Positions 14,813 through 24,656 of a stretch of 64,000 nucleotides of DNA are shown here, one piece after another. The notes beneath the pieces were generated by a model. It was not told the origin of the DNA. It ran no database searches and was given only the letters and a program-made list of their open reading frames with translations. The number at the start of each line of letters is the position of its first letter. Within the stretch, counting starts at the first letter, position 1. Source of the DNA: Desulfopila sp. IMCC35006 (GTDB taxonomy: Bacteria > Desulfobacterota > Desulfobulbia > Desulfobulbales > Desulfocapsaceae); contig NZ_SWCM01000002.1 of the NCBI RefSeq assembly GCF_005116645.1, positions 310,001 to 374,000 on the forward strand, read 5' to 3'. The position numbers were made by a program, and so were the translations under genes.

Positions 14813-17230
14813 TCACTCCTCCTTGGCAGAGAAGGCCGAGCGCATATCTTTCAGCCTCTTTTCGGCCTGGTCGGCAAGAACCGCAAAGACTTTACCGTTG
14901 ACGCTGTCCTCCGGATATCTCCCCGATTGATCGGGCTCCCCGGCCTTTATGCCCGTGAGCAGTTCAATTCCCTGGTCGATGGTTCTCACCGGATAAATAT
15001 GAAACTTGCCGTCTCTGACAGTATCGATGACATTCTGACGGAGCATAAGGTGTTTGAGGTTGGCTTGCGGGATTAAAACCCCCTGATCACCATTGAGACC
15101 GCGTGCCCTGCAGATATCAAAAAACCCTTCAATTTTCTCATTTACGCCGCCGATAGCCTGCACATTTCCGCCCTGATCGACGGATCCGGTAACCGCGAAA
15201 CACTGCTTGATCGGCACCCTGGAGATCGAGGACAACAGGGCGTACAATTCCGCCGAGGAGGCACTGTCGCCTTCAATGCCGCCGTAGGATTGTTCGAAAA
15301 CCAGACTGGCCGACAAGGACAGGGGATGCTCAGTGGCGTAGCGCGCGCCAAGAAAGCCGGAGAGTATCAGGACGCCCTTGGAATGGATAGGCCCTCCCAT
15401 GGCGACTTCCCGCTCGATATCGACGACATCGCCCTTGCCGATACGTATGCTGGCCGTAATGCGACTGGGGCGGCCGAAAGCGAAACCACCGAGCTGCAGC
15501 ACCGAAAGACCGTTTATCTGACCAACCCGGAGGCCCTCGGTTTCGACAGTGATAATATCCCGATAAATCTGCTCCTGCATGCGTTCCCGGATACTGTCAG
15601 AACGATAGGTCCAGGAATCTATTGCCTGCTGCACATCTTCCCGTTCAACCTTGCTATTGCCGTTTTGTGACGCCAGGTAGTCTGATTCCCGCAGCAGATC
15701 TGTGAGTCCCTCCATATGCATTGACAGTTTTTCGCCGTCACCCGCGATACGTGAACTGTGCTCTATCACCCGAGCTACCGCATCGCGCGTGAAAGGCCGC
15801 AGCTCTTCATTATTAACCGCCGTGGCGATTATCCGGGAATATTCTCTCTGGTTTTCACTGTTGCGGTCAATTGCATAGGTGAAGTCGGCAGCCACCTTAA
15901 AAAGCTCGCCAAACTCGGGATCAAAATGCTTGAGCCGGTAATAGATCAAAGGACTGCCAGTGAGAACCACCGTTACCTTGAGCGGCAAAGGCTCCGGCTC
16001 CAGGGAAACTGTGCTGATGAGACTATACCTCTGACCGAGGGATTCGATTCTTAACTCTCCCGAGCGTAGAATTCGCTTCAGACCTTCCCAGGTGAAAGGC
16101 TCCATAAGCACCTTAAGGGCGTCCAGAACCAGATAGCCGCCGTTGGCTCGATGAAAAGCTCCGCTGCGAATCATATGGAAATCGGTGATCAACGTCCCCA
16201 TCTGCGCCATGTGCTCTACGCGGCCAAAGAGATTTTGGTAACTCGGGTATTCCTCATGAACAACCGGGGCGCCTTTACTTTCAGAGTGATCGATTATCTG
16301 ATTGACTTTGTAACGCCTCAAGGCCTGTGACTCCCCTCCCCTGCCGCCGGTAGGAGAGGCCAGTGCCGCCTGTTGTCCTTCGTCCTGAAAAAATAAATAC
16401 ACATTCTCGATGATGTCCATCTCCACCGCCGTCAAATATTCCAGGACCTGATTGTTGTCGTGAAATTTGTCCCGTAAATCCTGGAGCAAGGGGCTGATCG
16501 TATATTGGATGACCTCCCTGTTGAATTGCTTCTGTTTTTCATTGATCTCCCGTTGCCATTGGGGCATTTTCTGGAAAAGTCGCTGCGCCTCTTTTTGCAG
16601 GTCAGCGGCTTTGTCTTCCAACTCTTTCCGTTCTTCTTTCGAGAGATTCTTCAGTTCATCGGGCCGCACGACTTCGCCGTCTTTGACCGGGGCAAAAATT
16701 AGTCCGGCGGGAGTCCGCAGTGGTGCCATGTCGTGTTCCGCGGCCTTATTCTGAATGGTCTGGAAAATTTCCTGCTGTTTCTCCTTTATTTCTTCGCCAA
16801 TACTTTGCAGCCTGTTCTGATAATCCTCGCTTTCAAAAGCGGCTCGCAGCCCAGTCCGGATCTCGTCCTCAAGATTTTTCATGCCTTCGGCGAGTTCCTT
16901 GCCTTTTCCGGCCGCCATACTCAGAAGACGGGGCTTATACTGTTCCTTGAAATTATTCACATAACAGAGATCTTCGGGCACCTGCTCCCCTTCGGCATGT
17001 TTGTCCAGAATATGCCGGATCAGAGAATATTTTCCAGTTCCCGTCTCACCAAGGGCAAAGACGTTGTAGCCTTTCTTATCTATGCCGATGGCGAAATTCA
17101 GCGCTGCCACAGCCCGAGGCTGGCCGATAACCTTATCCAGTGGGCCCACTTCATCTGTGCTGGCAAAGGGTATGCTCTCGGGATCGCACCTGTGACAGAG
17201 CTGGTCTGCAGTCAATTCTCTAACATTCAT
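14813..17230 (-). CDS. Lon-related ATP-dependent protease (LonB/YcbZ-like)
   Basis: The 805-aa protein has an N-terminal AAA-like region with IGQPRAVAALNFAIGI and a nucleotide loop GETGTGKYS, a long helical insertion (about 130-270, rich in K/E coiled coil), a second AAA core (GGYLVLDALKVLMEPFTWEGL), and a C-terminal Lon peptidase domain. The catalytic dyad appears as Ser in EGDSASSAELYALL and Lys in GGVNEKIEGF. It fits the putative Lon-type proteases with split AAA module rather than LonA. It is expected to act as a soluble ring that degrades unfolded or regulatory proteins. It is transcribed first, followed by the stress protein gene. Confidence 0.92.
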   Translation of the reverse strand: MNVRELTADQLCHRCDPESIPFASTDEVGPLDKVIGQPRAVAALNFAIGIDKKGYNVFALGETGTGKYSLIRHILDKHAEGEQVPEDLCYVNNFKEQYKPRLLSMAAGKGKELAEGMKNLEDEIRTGLRAAFESEDYQNRLQSIGEEIKEKQQEIFQTIQNKAAEHDMAPLRTPAGLIFAPVKDGEVVRPDELKNLSKEERKELEDKAADLQKEAQRLFQKMPQWQREINEKQKQFNREVIQYTISPLLQDLRDKFHDNNQVLEYLTAVEMDIIENVYLFFQDEGQQAALASPTGGRGGESQALRRYKVNQIIDHSESKGAPVVHEEYPSYQNLFGRVEHMAQMGTLITDFHMIRSGAFHRANGGYLVLDALKVLMEPFTWEGLKRILRSGELRIESLGQRYSLISTVSLEPEPLPLKVTVVLTGSPLIYYRLKHFDPEFGELFKVAADFTYAIDRNSENQREYSRIIATAVNNEELRPFTRDAVARVIEHSSRIAGDGEKLSMHMEGLTDLLRESDYLASQNGNSKVEREDVQQAIDSWTYRSDSIRERMQEQIYRDIITVETEGLRVGQINGLSVLQLGGFAFGRPSRITASIRIGKGDVVDIEREVAMGGPIHSKGVLILSGFLGARYATEHPLSLSASLVFEQSYGGIEGDSASSAELYALLSSISRVPIKQCFAVTGSVDQGGNVQAIGGVNEKIEGFFDICRARGLNGDQGVLIPQANLKHLMLRQNVIDTVRDGKFHIYPVRTIDQGIELLTGIKAGEPDQSGRYPEDSVNGKVFAVLADQAEKRLKDMRSAFSAKEE

Positions 17231-17265
17231 AAGTCGTCTCCCACTCTATTGTTAATAAAGAATGT

Positions 17266-17433
17266 TATTACCACTAAACCTCAGCTGTATGCGGATATGA
17301 GGTGCCCTTTGCACGGGTGTTCCGCAGCCTGGATGGCTGCGGTCAAGCCCCCAGGGATGGGTTTATGGCGTCCCGCGAAAAGGGTCCCTCATATCCCACT
17401 GAACCTTGTAAGCTGAACTTTAGTGGTAATCAC
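17266..17433 (-). mobile_element. Palindromic MITE-like element, copy B (168 bp, inverted orientation)
   Basis: Left end TATTACCACTAAACCTCAGCT and right end AGTGGTAATC are inverted repeats. Arms GGATATGAGGTGCCCTTT and AGGGTCCCTCATATCCC surround the same core as copies A and C but reversed (GGATGGGTTTATGGCGTC). It is flanked by the direct repeats AATAAAGAATGT (17254-17265) and AATAAAGAATGA (17434-17445), a 12-bp target duplication with one mismatch. It lies just upstream of the Lon-like gene and could affect its promoter. Confidence 0.85.
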
Positions 17434-17659
17434 AATAAAGAATGATCGGTAGATTCGGCACAAAACAGTGCAAACCAAAGGCCTTATGTTGCATGTGGCC
17501 GTGGTCGCTATGCACCTGGAGATGCATTACGAGCTTGCTCTTGCAATAACTCTAACCATTGACTAGGAAAAAATAAATTGGGGAGGATCAATTCAGAGAT
17601 GTGAGAATAAACCATCTTGGTGGGGTTTGATTATATGGGGGGAGACACCAGGCAAGAAA

Positions 17660-17701
17660 AAGCCAAAAAGCCGTATAGAATATCCATCTTTCTATACGGC
17701 T
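17660..17701 (-). terminator. Intrinsic terminator of the BtsT/CstA-like gene
   Basis: An AGCCGTATAGAA / TTCTATACGGCT perfect 12-bp stem lies 20 nt past the permease stop; on the minus strand it is followed by a run of five T. The remaining bases between here and element copy B (17434-17660) show no gene. Confidence 0.85.
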
Positions 17702-17720
17702 AAAATGGGGAGGATCCAGA

Positions 17721-19157
17721 TTATAGCGATTGCTCAAGTTCAAGTTGATCGATCGCCACAGAATCCGGTTTTGCGTTTATTATAAACAATGCAAGAACCG
17801 CAATTGCAACAGCCACACTGGCAATGTTGGAAGGAGTGGCGGGTAGATTAAGGCCGATCTCTGCCTGCAGGATGAATGCGACATTTACTGCGGTCATAAA
17901 GGCTGCAGGAAGTGAGCATATCCAGTGAAACTTATCTTTTTTCGCAAGATAAATTGCGGCGCACCACAGAACCATCATCGAAAGCATCTGATTCGACCAG
18001 CCGAAATAACGCCAGATAATTTTGAAGTCCACCTGGGTGATGATAAATGCCAGGGCAAAGAGAGGAATAGCGATCAACAACCGCTTTGCGGTTTTCGATT
18101 GATCCATTTTAAAGGTCTCAGCGATGATCAGTCGAGTAGATCGAAACGCCGTGTCGCCACTTGAGATGGGCAGAATAACCACACCAATAATTGCCAGGAA
18201 ACCGCCAACAGGACCAAGAAGGGTATTACATGCCTCATTTACCACAGCCGCAGGTGACCCAGCAGCGATAACAGCATTCATGGCATCGGGTCCGGTGTAA
18301 AATGAAAGCCCGACAGTTGTCCAGATAAGAGCGATGATGCCTTCCATGATCATCGAACCATAAAATACCGATCGTCCGTTGCTTTCGTTTTTTAAACAAC
18401 GAGCCATGAGTGGTGACTGGGTTGAATGAAAACCGCTGATGGCACCGCATGAAAGAGTAATAAACAAGAGAGGCCAGATCGCCTTGCCGCCGGGATGGGT
18501 ATTGCTCGCAAAATCCAGGTTCGGCAAAATCTCATAGCCATGATAAACGAGGCCGACCATAATACCGACGGTCATAAAGATAAGAAGAGCACCAAAGACC
18601 GGATAAAGACGACCAATTATTTTATCAATCGGGAGGATTGTCGCGAGGAAATAGTAGAGAAAAATACAACCAACCAGAATCTGCACATTGATTCCGGTCA
18701 GGTTGCTGAGCAGCTTCGCCGGTCCAAGAATAAAGACGACACCAACCAGCAGGAGAAGCACGACAGAGAAAATACGCATGACCTGCCTCGCCGGCATTCC
18801 CATGATATCACCGACAACTTCCGGAATTGATTTTCCGCCACCGCGTACAGAGAGCATCCCGCTGAAATAATCATGTACCGCACCACCAAAAATACAACCG
18901 ATGACTATCCAGAGAAGAGCAGATGGGCCGTAGAGGGCACCAAGAATCGGTCCAAAAATAGGCCCTAGCCCGGCAATATCCAACAACTGGATAAAGAACA
19001 CCTTCCAGGTGGGCATGGCAATGTAATCGACGCCATCCTCTTTGGTGAGACAAGGGGTTAGCCTATTCGTCTCGATGCCAAAGATTTTTTCGACCAAAAC
19101 ACCGTAGGTTAAGTACCCCAGGATTAACAACCCCACACAGGTAAGAAAAAATAACAT
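17721..19157 (-). CDS. btsT: CstA/BtsT-family pyruvate or peptide transporter
   Basis: From the ATG at 19157 (GGAGGGTCACA before it) the protein is 478 aa with about 14 membrane segments. Family marks are AGLGPIFGPILGALYGP, HDYFSGMLSVRGGGKSIPE, GFHSTQSPLMARCL and ISSGDTAFRSTRLI. E. coli BtsT is a pyruvate:H+ symporter and CstA a relative used at carbon starvation. The size is shorter than E. coli CstA (about 700 aa) and matches the compact version in anaerobes. The LytS/LytR-type pair upstream is the classic BtsSR arrangement, so regulation by extracellular pyruvate or a similar metabolite is inferred. Confidence 0.88.
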   Translation of the reverse strand: MLFFLTCVGLLILGYLTYGVLVEKIFGIETNRLTPCLTKEDGVDYIAMPTWKVFFIQLLDIAGLGPIFGPILGALYGPSALLWIVIGCIFGGAVHDYFSGMLSVRGGGKSIPEVVGDIMGMPARQVMRIFSVVLLLLVGVVFILGPAKLLSNLTGINVQILVGCIFLYYFLATILPIDKIIGRLYPVFGALLIFMTVGIMVGLVYHGYEILPNLDFASNTHPGGKAIWPLLFITLSCGAISGFHSTQSPLMARCLKNESNGRSVFYGSMIMEGIIALIWTTVGLSFYTGPDAMNAVIAAGSPAAVVNEACNTLLGPVGGFLAIIGVVILPISSGDTAFRSTRLIIAETFKMDQSKTAKRLLIAIPLFALAFIITQVDFKIIWRYFGWSNQMLSMMVLWCAAIYLAKKDKFHWICSLPAAFMTAVNVAFILQAEIGLNLPATPSNIASVAVAIAVLALFIINAKPDSVAIDQLELEQSL

Positions 19158-19338
19158 TGTGACCCTCCACGCTAAATTGATATTTGAATGCAGTCCGTTG
19201 CCAACATTTTCAGTATGCAGCGTATCCGGACAATGCCCTTGTATCAATTCATTGGCGATGAAATGTCGTTTTATCCTCCTGAAGTGTCAGATACACCGTT
19301 TGAAGTGTTTTGAGCCCGGGTGCAGATTCTTTTCTATT

Positions 19339-21063
19339 TCAGCTGGCGGCAACATAAGAAACATCTTCCTGGAGATGCGGGATGCGAAAGGAGATCATGG
19401 TCCCTTTTCCTGAGCTACTGGTTACCTCCATACCAAATTCAGGACCATAGATCTGTTCCAGGCGCTCATTTGAATTCCGCAGGCCAACCCCTTCCGTATG
19501 AGATTCCAGATCTTTTTTCAGTAAAAGCGTATCGAGTTTTTCTTTTGCAATGCCCTGGCCATCGTCCTCAACAGTAACCTCCAGCATATCAAGGTTTCTA
19601 TAGATTTTAAGGCCAATGCGCCCTCCCCCTTCCCTGCTTCTAATGCCATGTTTGATCGCATTTTCCACCAGGGGCTGGATAATAAGAGAAGGAATTGGCC
19701 AATCCTCACACCCCGGTTCCACATCAATCTCGATCTGAATCAGGTCGCCAAACCGCGCCTTTTCAATGGCCAGATAAGAATTGATCTGTTCCAGCTCGCT
19801 GGAAAGTGGAATATAGCCTCGGCTGGAATCGAGATTCTTGCGCATATACAAGGAGAGATCGAGAATCAATTCTCTGGCCTTTTCCGGGGTGGTCCTGCAA
19901 AAAGATGCGATTGTGTTCAGTGAATTAAACAGGAAGTGCGGATTGATCTGTGCCTGCAGATGCTTGATTTCTGCATGGGCCAGCAATTTGTCTTTTACCT
20001 GAATATCCTCAAGTTCCAATTGAATGGAAAACAGATCGGTCAGTCCTTTGGCAATTTCAAACTGGATCCGGTTGAGTTCCATCGTGGCGGAACCATAGAA
20101 CTTCAGAGTACCCACAATGGTCCCGCCTTTTTTGAGAGGAACAATTATGGCGGAGTAAAAAGGACATTCCTCATGACTGCAGCCAATTTGAGAATGACGC
20201 CGCAAAAAAATCGGTTTACCGGTGGCAAGGACATCACGGGTGGACTGCGTTCTAATGGGTTTCCCGGCAAGATGATGGTCGTCACCTGCTCCAACATGAG
20301 CCAGAACCTGGGTTGTGTCGGTGATGGCGACCGCCGCAACAGGGAGGCGCTGGTGAATGATATCTGCTGTGGCAAGAGCTGTTTTCTTATTCAGACCGCC
20401 ACGAAGATAACGCACCGTATTGTTGGCAATATCAAATATTTTGTGCGCCTGGGTGGAGTCTTTTTTTTCCCTGAAATCCTGAAGAGACTTGATAACATGG
20501 ATAAAAAGACCAGCTCCCAGGGTGTTACCAATAAGCATGGGTAGTGCTATAACCTGAACCAATGCTACTGCCTGATCGAATGGTCGTGAAAAGAGAAGGA
20601 CCAGGCTCATATGAAACACCTCGCCAATAAAGGCTAATATCATCCCCTTGGACCAATCCAAACTCCTTTCTTTGTACCGCAGATGCATATACCCTGCGAA
20701 AAGTCCCTCGAAAATAGTCGCCAGCGAACAGGCAACGGCACTGAATCCCCAGGGATCAATGATGAATCGGTGCCCACCTGCGATAAGCCCTGCACCAAAT
20801 CCCACCAGGGGCCCGCCAAAAAGGCCCGCTGTAACAACTGCCATCGCCCGCAGATTCGCAATGGAATGAAAGATAGCGTTGCCGCTATAGGTCCCTAAAA
20901 TGCCAAAAAACCCAAAAAAAACGATGAGAAACAGCCGGTTATATATAGAATTTTTTTTAAAATTCAAGTCCTGTACCGGCGAGAGAGAGAGGAGCACAAA
21001 AGCGCCGGCCACAAGCAAACCGACATGTTTAAGGAGAACGGTTATAAGAGTGGTAATAGACAT
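19339..21063 (-). CDS. btsS: LytS/BtsS-type sensor histidine kinase
   Basis: The 574-aa kinase has an N-terminal 5TMR-LYT membrane sensor (about residues 1-200, with PLVGFGAGLIAGGHRFIIDPWGF), a GAF-like middle region (about 230-360) and a LytS-type kinase core. AEIKHLQAQINPHFLFNSLN holds the phosphorylated His; the ATP-binding part has PLVENAIKHGI and TEGVGLRNSNERL. BtsS binds pyruvate outside the membrane; its neighbours are a LytTR regulator 4 nt upstream and the transporter downstream. This makes a sensor-regulator-permease operon on the minus strand. Confidence 0.9.
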   Translation of the reverse strand: MSITTLITVLLKHVGLLVAGAFVLLSLSPVQDLNFKKNSIYNRLFLIVFFGFFGILGTYSGNAIFHSIANLRAMAVVTAGLFGGPLVGFGAGLIAGGHRFIIDPWGFSAVACSLATIFEGLFAGYMHLRYKERSLDWSKGMILAFIGEVFHMSLVLLFSRPFDQAVALVQVIALPMLIGNTLGAGLFIHVIKSLQDFREKKDSTQAHKIFDIANNTVRYLRGGLNKKTALATADIIHQRLPVAAVAITDTTQVLAHVGAGDDHHLAGKPIRTQSTRDVLATGKPIFLRRHSQIGCSHEECPFYSAIIVPLKKGGTIVGTLKFYGSATMELNRIQFEIAKGLTDLFSIQLELEDIQVKDKLLAHAEIKHLQAQINPHFLFNSLNTIASFCRTTPEKARELILDLSLYMRKNLDSSRGYIPLSSELEQINSYLAIEKARFGDLIQIEIDVEPGCEDWPIPSLIIQPLVENAIKHGIRSREGGGRIGLKIYRNLDMLEVTVEDDGQGIAKEKLDTLLLKKDLESHTEGVGLRNSNERLEQIYGPEFGMEVTSSSGKGTMISFRIPHLQEDVSYVAAS

Positions 21064-21067
21064 AGAG

Positions 21068-21841
21068 CTAAATTCCCAGTCGTTTTTTAAAATCCTTGAC
21101 GCGCGTCCGACTCACTACCAGCTCGGTGCCTTTGTCATCTGACATGATAAGATTATACTTCCCATTAAACCATGGGCTGAACTCGCGAATACAATCGAGA
21201 TTGACCAGAACTCCCCGGTGGGCCCTAAAAAAGGAACAGCCCACCAGGTGTTCAGCGAGTTTATCCATGGTGGATATGCTGTAGACTGGATATTCCTCCG
21301 TGACTGTATGCACCAGGATACGGCCGGATTCGTATGAGCAGTAGACAATTTCTTCAGGCGACAGAAGTTGCATCCTGCCATTGTTTTCAACTGAGACCCT
21401 CACGGCTTCCTTTGGACCAGCCATCTGGGCAAGAAGCGTCTGTAATTTGTCCTGAATTGTGCCCTGGGTTTCTTCTCTTACGTATCGGCGCACTCTTTCT
21501 ATCGTCAGTGCCAGCCGCTTGACTGAAAGTGGTTTCAGGAGATAGTCAATGGCGCTTTTTTCAAAAGCCTCAACCGCATAGTTATCATATGCGGTTACAA
21601 ATACAAACAAGGGCATTTGCGCTTTGAGAGACAAGGTTTTAATGAGATCAAAACCTGTTCTGCCAGGCATTTGAATGTCAAGAAAGACGAGGTCGGGTGA
21701 CGTTTTCTCGATAAGAGATACAGCTTTCCCGACAGAATCGACATCACCAGTAATTTCGATATCGGTAAAAGAAGAAAGAAGATAACGTAATTCGTCCCGT
21801 GCTGGTTGTTCGTCGTCGACGATGATGCATCTGATTATCAT
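21068..21841 (-). CDS. btsR: LytTR-family response regulator (BtsR-like)
   Basis: The 257-aa protein joins a receiver domain (phospho-acceptor Asp in DLVFLDIQMPGRTGF, KPLSVKRL switch region) to a C-terminal LytTR DNA-binding domain (about 150-255, with FFRAHRGVLVNLDCIREFSPWFN). It lies first in the operon, 4 nt before the kinase. It would bind direct repeats upstream of the transporter or of its own operon; the region 21842-21960 should hold those sites but also carries a fragment of the palindromic element. Confidence 0.92.
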   Translation of the reverse strand: MIIRCIIVDDEQPARDELRYLLSSFTDIEITGDVDSVGKAVSLIEKTSPDLVFLDIQMPGRTGFDLIKTLSLKAQMPLFVFVTAYDNYAVEAFEKSAIDYLLKPLSVKRLALTIERVRRYVREETQGTIQDKLQTLLAQMAGPKEAVRVSVENNGRMQLLSPEEIVYCSYESGRILVHTVTEEYPVYSISTMDKLAEHLVGCSFFRAHRGVLVNLDCIREFSPWFNGKYNLIMSDDKGTELVVSRTRVKDFKKRLGI

Positions 21842-21887
21842 GACAAGTGTTAGTGAACGAGTGAGTAAAATTCTAATAATACAAGCA

Positions 21888-21929
21888 GATTACCACTAAA
21901 CCACAGCCATAGGGGAATATGAGGTAAGC
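21888..21929 (+). repeat. Fragment of the palindromic element (left end only, copy D)
   Basis: GATTACCACTAAACCACAGC followed by a diverged arm (GGGGAATATGAGGTAAGC) matches the first 42 bases of copies B and C. The core and right end are missing. It lies 47 bases upstream of the LytTR regulator start. The rest of 21842-22357 (about 470 nt) holds no supported gene. Confidence 0.75.
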
Positions 21930-22357
21930 TTTTTTATGGGGGCTATTATAACGCGGCTGACCGAGATTTCCTGTGACCACCAGAGCTGGCCAGCAAGTAT
22001 TGCATGCATGGAATGATCTCGACTCTTGACGAGAACATTCTTCCAAAAAAAACCGGGAAATAGTAAATTATTGCCAAGTTACTCAACAATATAGGCAATA
22101 TGAAAAAAAATTCATCTCTGATTGATGCTGTGCTGCATTAAATTACTTGACACCGCAGAAGTGTCTGCCGACAGCGACAGATATACCACTCATATTTGAC
22201 CATTTCATGATAGAATAGCACTCTTCGGCAGTTTGTTGTTGCTGGAAATGCATACCTTCTGGTCCCGGCAAACGCAAAGAAAACGAGGAATTTTTCAGAG
22301 CCCCGTGCGGGATATACCTCTCGTGAGAGAATTTATTTTTTGGCAAAAAGCCACTCC

Positions 22358-23614
22358 ATGAAGACATCAGAGAAACTCAAGATCCTCGCAGATGCCGCCA
22401 AGTATGATGCATCCTGCTCCTCAAGCGGGAGCAATAGAAAAGCTGCGCCGAACGGAATCGGCAACGCTGCTGCGAGCGGGATATGCCACAGCTGGGCTGC
22501 GGATGGCCGATGCGTCTCCCTGCTTAAAATATTACTTTCTAATGCGTGTGTATACGATTGCAGCTATTGCCTTAATCGTCGATCCAACATGCTGGATCGC
22601 GCAACATTCACCCCCGAAGAGGTGGCCGATCTCACCATCAATTTTTATCTGCGCAACTATATTGAAGGGCTGTTTTTAAGCTCAGCCGTCTATGCATCCC
22701 CGGATAAGACCATGGCGGATATGGTAGAGGTGTGCCGGCTCTTACGCCAAAAACATCGATTCAACGGCTATATTCATCTTAAAGTTATCCCCGGTGCCGC
22801 AAACGATCTGGTTCTGCAGGCCGGTTTTCTTGCTGACAGGTTGAGCGTAAATATAGAATTGCCTTCAGAGGCATCGCTCAAGAGCCTCGCCCCGCAAAAA
22901 TCAAAGCAGGGCATACTCGCCCCGATGAAGCGGATCGGTGAGAACTTTACCGGTTTCCAGCTCGAACGAAAAAAAAGCAGAAACAGTCCGAGTTTTTGCC
23001 CCGGAGGACAGACCACCCAGATGATCATCGGTGCATCGGCAGAAAGTGATCTCCACATCCTCAATCTGACGGAAAATCTCTATAACAAAATGAGTTTGAA
23101 ACGGGTCTACTTTTCAGCCTATATCCCGGTCAATGAGGGGCCTTTACTCCCTGCCCTGGCAACAGCGCCGCCGCTTATACGCGAACATCGCCTCTACCAG
23201 GCCGACTGGCTGCTCAGATTCTATAAGTTTCAGTCCCATGAAATCCTCTCCCCGGCCTTTCCCAATCTTGATGAACGTCTCGACCCCAAGGCGGCCTGGG
23301 CGTTACGCAATTTCGATCTTTTTCCCCTTGATATCAACAGGGCAAGCTACGAAGAGTTACTCCGTATTCCAGGTGTCGGCGTCACGTCAGCCAGGCGTAT
23401 TATCCAGACGCGCAGGGTCGCTGCCATCCGGGAACAGGACCTGAAGAAGATTGGCATGGTTCTAAAACGCGCCAGATTCTTTGTTACCATCAATGGTAAA
23501 TATCTCGGGGACACATCCTTATCATATCATCGTGTGGTGAGCGCACTGTGCAAGGCTGAGCCACCCGGCACCAATAAACTTCTGCACCACAGTCGCCAGC
23601 TGCGACTGTTTTAG
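22358..23614 (+). CDS. Putative DNA modification/repair radical SAM protein (TIGR03916-like)
   Basis: The protein (418 aa from ATG 22358; a TTG at 22340 would add six residues) carries the radical SAM cluster motif ACVYDCSYC and the downstream patch FLSSAVYASPDKTM. A helix-hairpin-helix at the C terminus (INRASYEELLRIPGVGVTSA) suggests nucleic-acid contact. This family is consistently followed by a TIGR03915 protein, as here with one base between the genes, and is often near uracil-DNA-glycosylase-like proteins. It likely makes a radical-based change to DNA or a DNA-bound lesion; the reaction is not known. Confidence 0.88.
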   Translation: MKTSEKLKILADAAKYDASCSSSGSNRKAAPNGIGNAAASGICHSWAADGRCVSLLKILLSNACVYDCSYCLNRRSNMLDRATFTPEEVADLTINFYLRNYIEGLFLSSAVYASPDKTMADMVEVCRLLRQKHRFNGYIHLKVIPGAANDLVLQAGFLADRLSVNIELPSEASLKSLAPQKSKQGILAPMKRIGENFTGFQLERKKSRNSPSFCPGGQTTQMIIGASAESDLHILNLTENLYNKMSLKRVYFSAYIPVNEGPLLPALATAPPLIREHRLYQADWLLRFYKFQSHEILSPAFPNLDERLDPKAAWALRNFDLFPLDINRASYEELLRIPGVGVTSARRIIQTRRVAAIREQDLKKIGMVLKRARFFVTINGKYLGDTSLSYHRVVSALCKAEPPGTNKLLHHSRQLRLF

Positions 23615-23615
23615 T

Positions 23616-24419
23616 ATGGATTCGATCATCTACCTCCATGACGGCACTTTTGAAGGGCTGCTGCACGCTGTTGCGTCGGCGGTAAAATCGCCAGAAGACG
23701 TTCAGGGAATTTATGCCAGGCAGGGGTTTTCACCACAAATTTTCGATACCCTCATTTCCCTGGAGACGGACAGGCAACAGGCCCTCCGGCTTTTTGCGTA
23801 CCTGAAACAACTCAAGGGCAGTGCTGCCCGCTTTGCCGTACATGGCTTTCTGAGCGATGACCGTGAAGTGGGAATGCATCTTTACCAGATGGTTCGGGAA
23901 TGTCTTGTTCGCGGCGCAATGGCCACCCAGTTCTACACCCATGATTCGATCAGGTACCTTGACAAACTGTCCCAAAAGGTCGGATCTGAGGCCCATAGAT
24001 TGATCGGACTCATTCGTTTTCGGATTCTTGAAGACGGCCTGCAATATGGTCCATTTGAGCCGGACTGCAACGTGATGAGCCACTGCGCCCTCCACTTTAT
24101 GCAGCGGCTCAAAAATCAGCGGTGGATACTGCATGATATTCGCCGTAACCATGCCCTGTACTGGGATCGTTCTTCCCTGCAGGCAATCGATATTGACGAC
24201 GACTTCACCAACCAGGTGCGACACTCTGGAGAAATCCCCGAATCAAGACTCAGCGAGCCGGAGCGGCACTACCAGGAACTCTGGAAAACCTTCCATACCG
24301 CTGTCGCCAATACGGACAGAAAAAACCTGGACCTGCAGCGCCAGTTTATGCCGCGACGCTACTGGAAATATCTTGTCGAGATGCAAGAGTTCCCTCTTGG
24401 CACTCCACGTCTCCCCTAA
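23616..24419 (+). CDS. TIGR03915-family putative DNA repair protein
   Basis: The 267-aa protein begins MDSIIYLHDGTFEGLLHAV, the conserved opening of the DUF4130/TIGR03915 group, and has GLIRFRILEDGLQYGPFEPDCN and HFMQRLKNQRWILHDIRRNHALYW at the centre; the C-terminal PRRYWKYLVEM is also typical. No catalytic site is established for the family. It starts one base after the radical SAM gene stop, so both are certainly co-expressed and probably act together. Confidence 0.88.
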   Translation: MDSIIYLHDGTFEGLLHAVASAVKSPEDVQGIYARQGFSPQIFDTLISLETDRQQALRLFAYLKQLKGSAARFAVHGFLSDDREVGMHLYQMVRECLVRGAMATQFYTHDSIRYLDKLSQKVGSEAHRLIGLIRFRILEDGLQYGPFEPDCNVMSHCALHFMQRLKNQRWILHDIRRNHALYWDRSSLQAIDIDDDFTNQVRHSGEIPESRLSEPERHYQELWKTFHTAVANTDRKNLDLQRQFMPRRYWKYLVEMQEFPLGTPRLP

Positions 24420-24656
24420 GCCGTAGGTGCAAGCCTAATTGGTGGCTCTCCATCCCATTGCTGCCGATGCCAACCAGCATCTCTGCATGTTTCTCATCCG
24501 GAATGGCAAATCTGTTCTGTCTGCCAAACATTGTCCCGGCACACCAGAAATACTCTGTCAACTTCTGGGCAAGAGCAGAATAGTGGTACTTCGAACCTCG
24601 TCCGCGCATCAAGGATGTGCCGAATCCCGCCTCAAAATGTGAGCCCTGGCACTCTC

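Noticed and set aside
22143-22367. 74-codon minus-strand frame upstream of the radical SAM gene
   Set aside because: Antisense to the start of a real gene and without family features.
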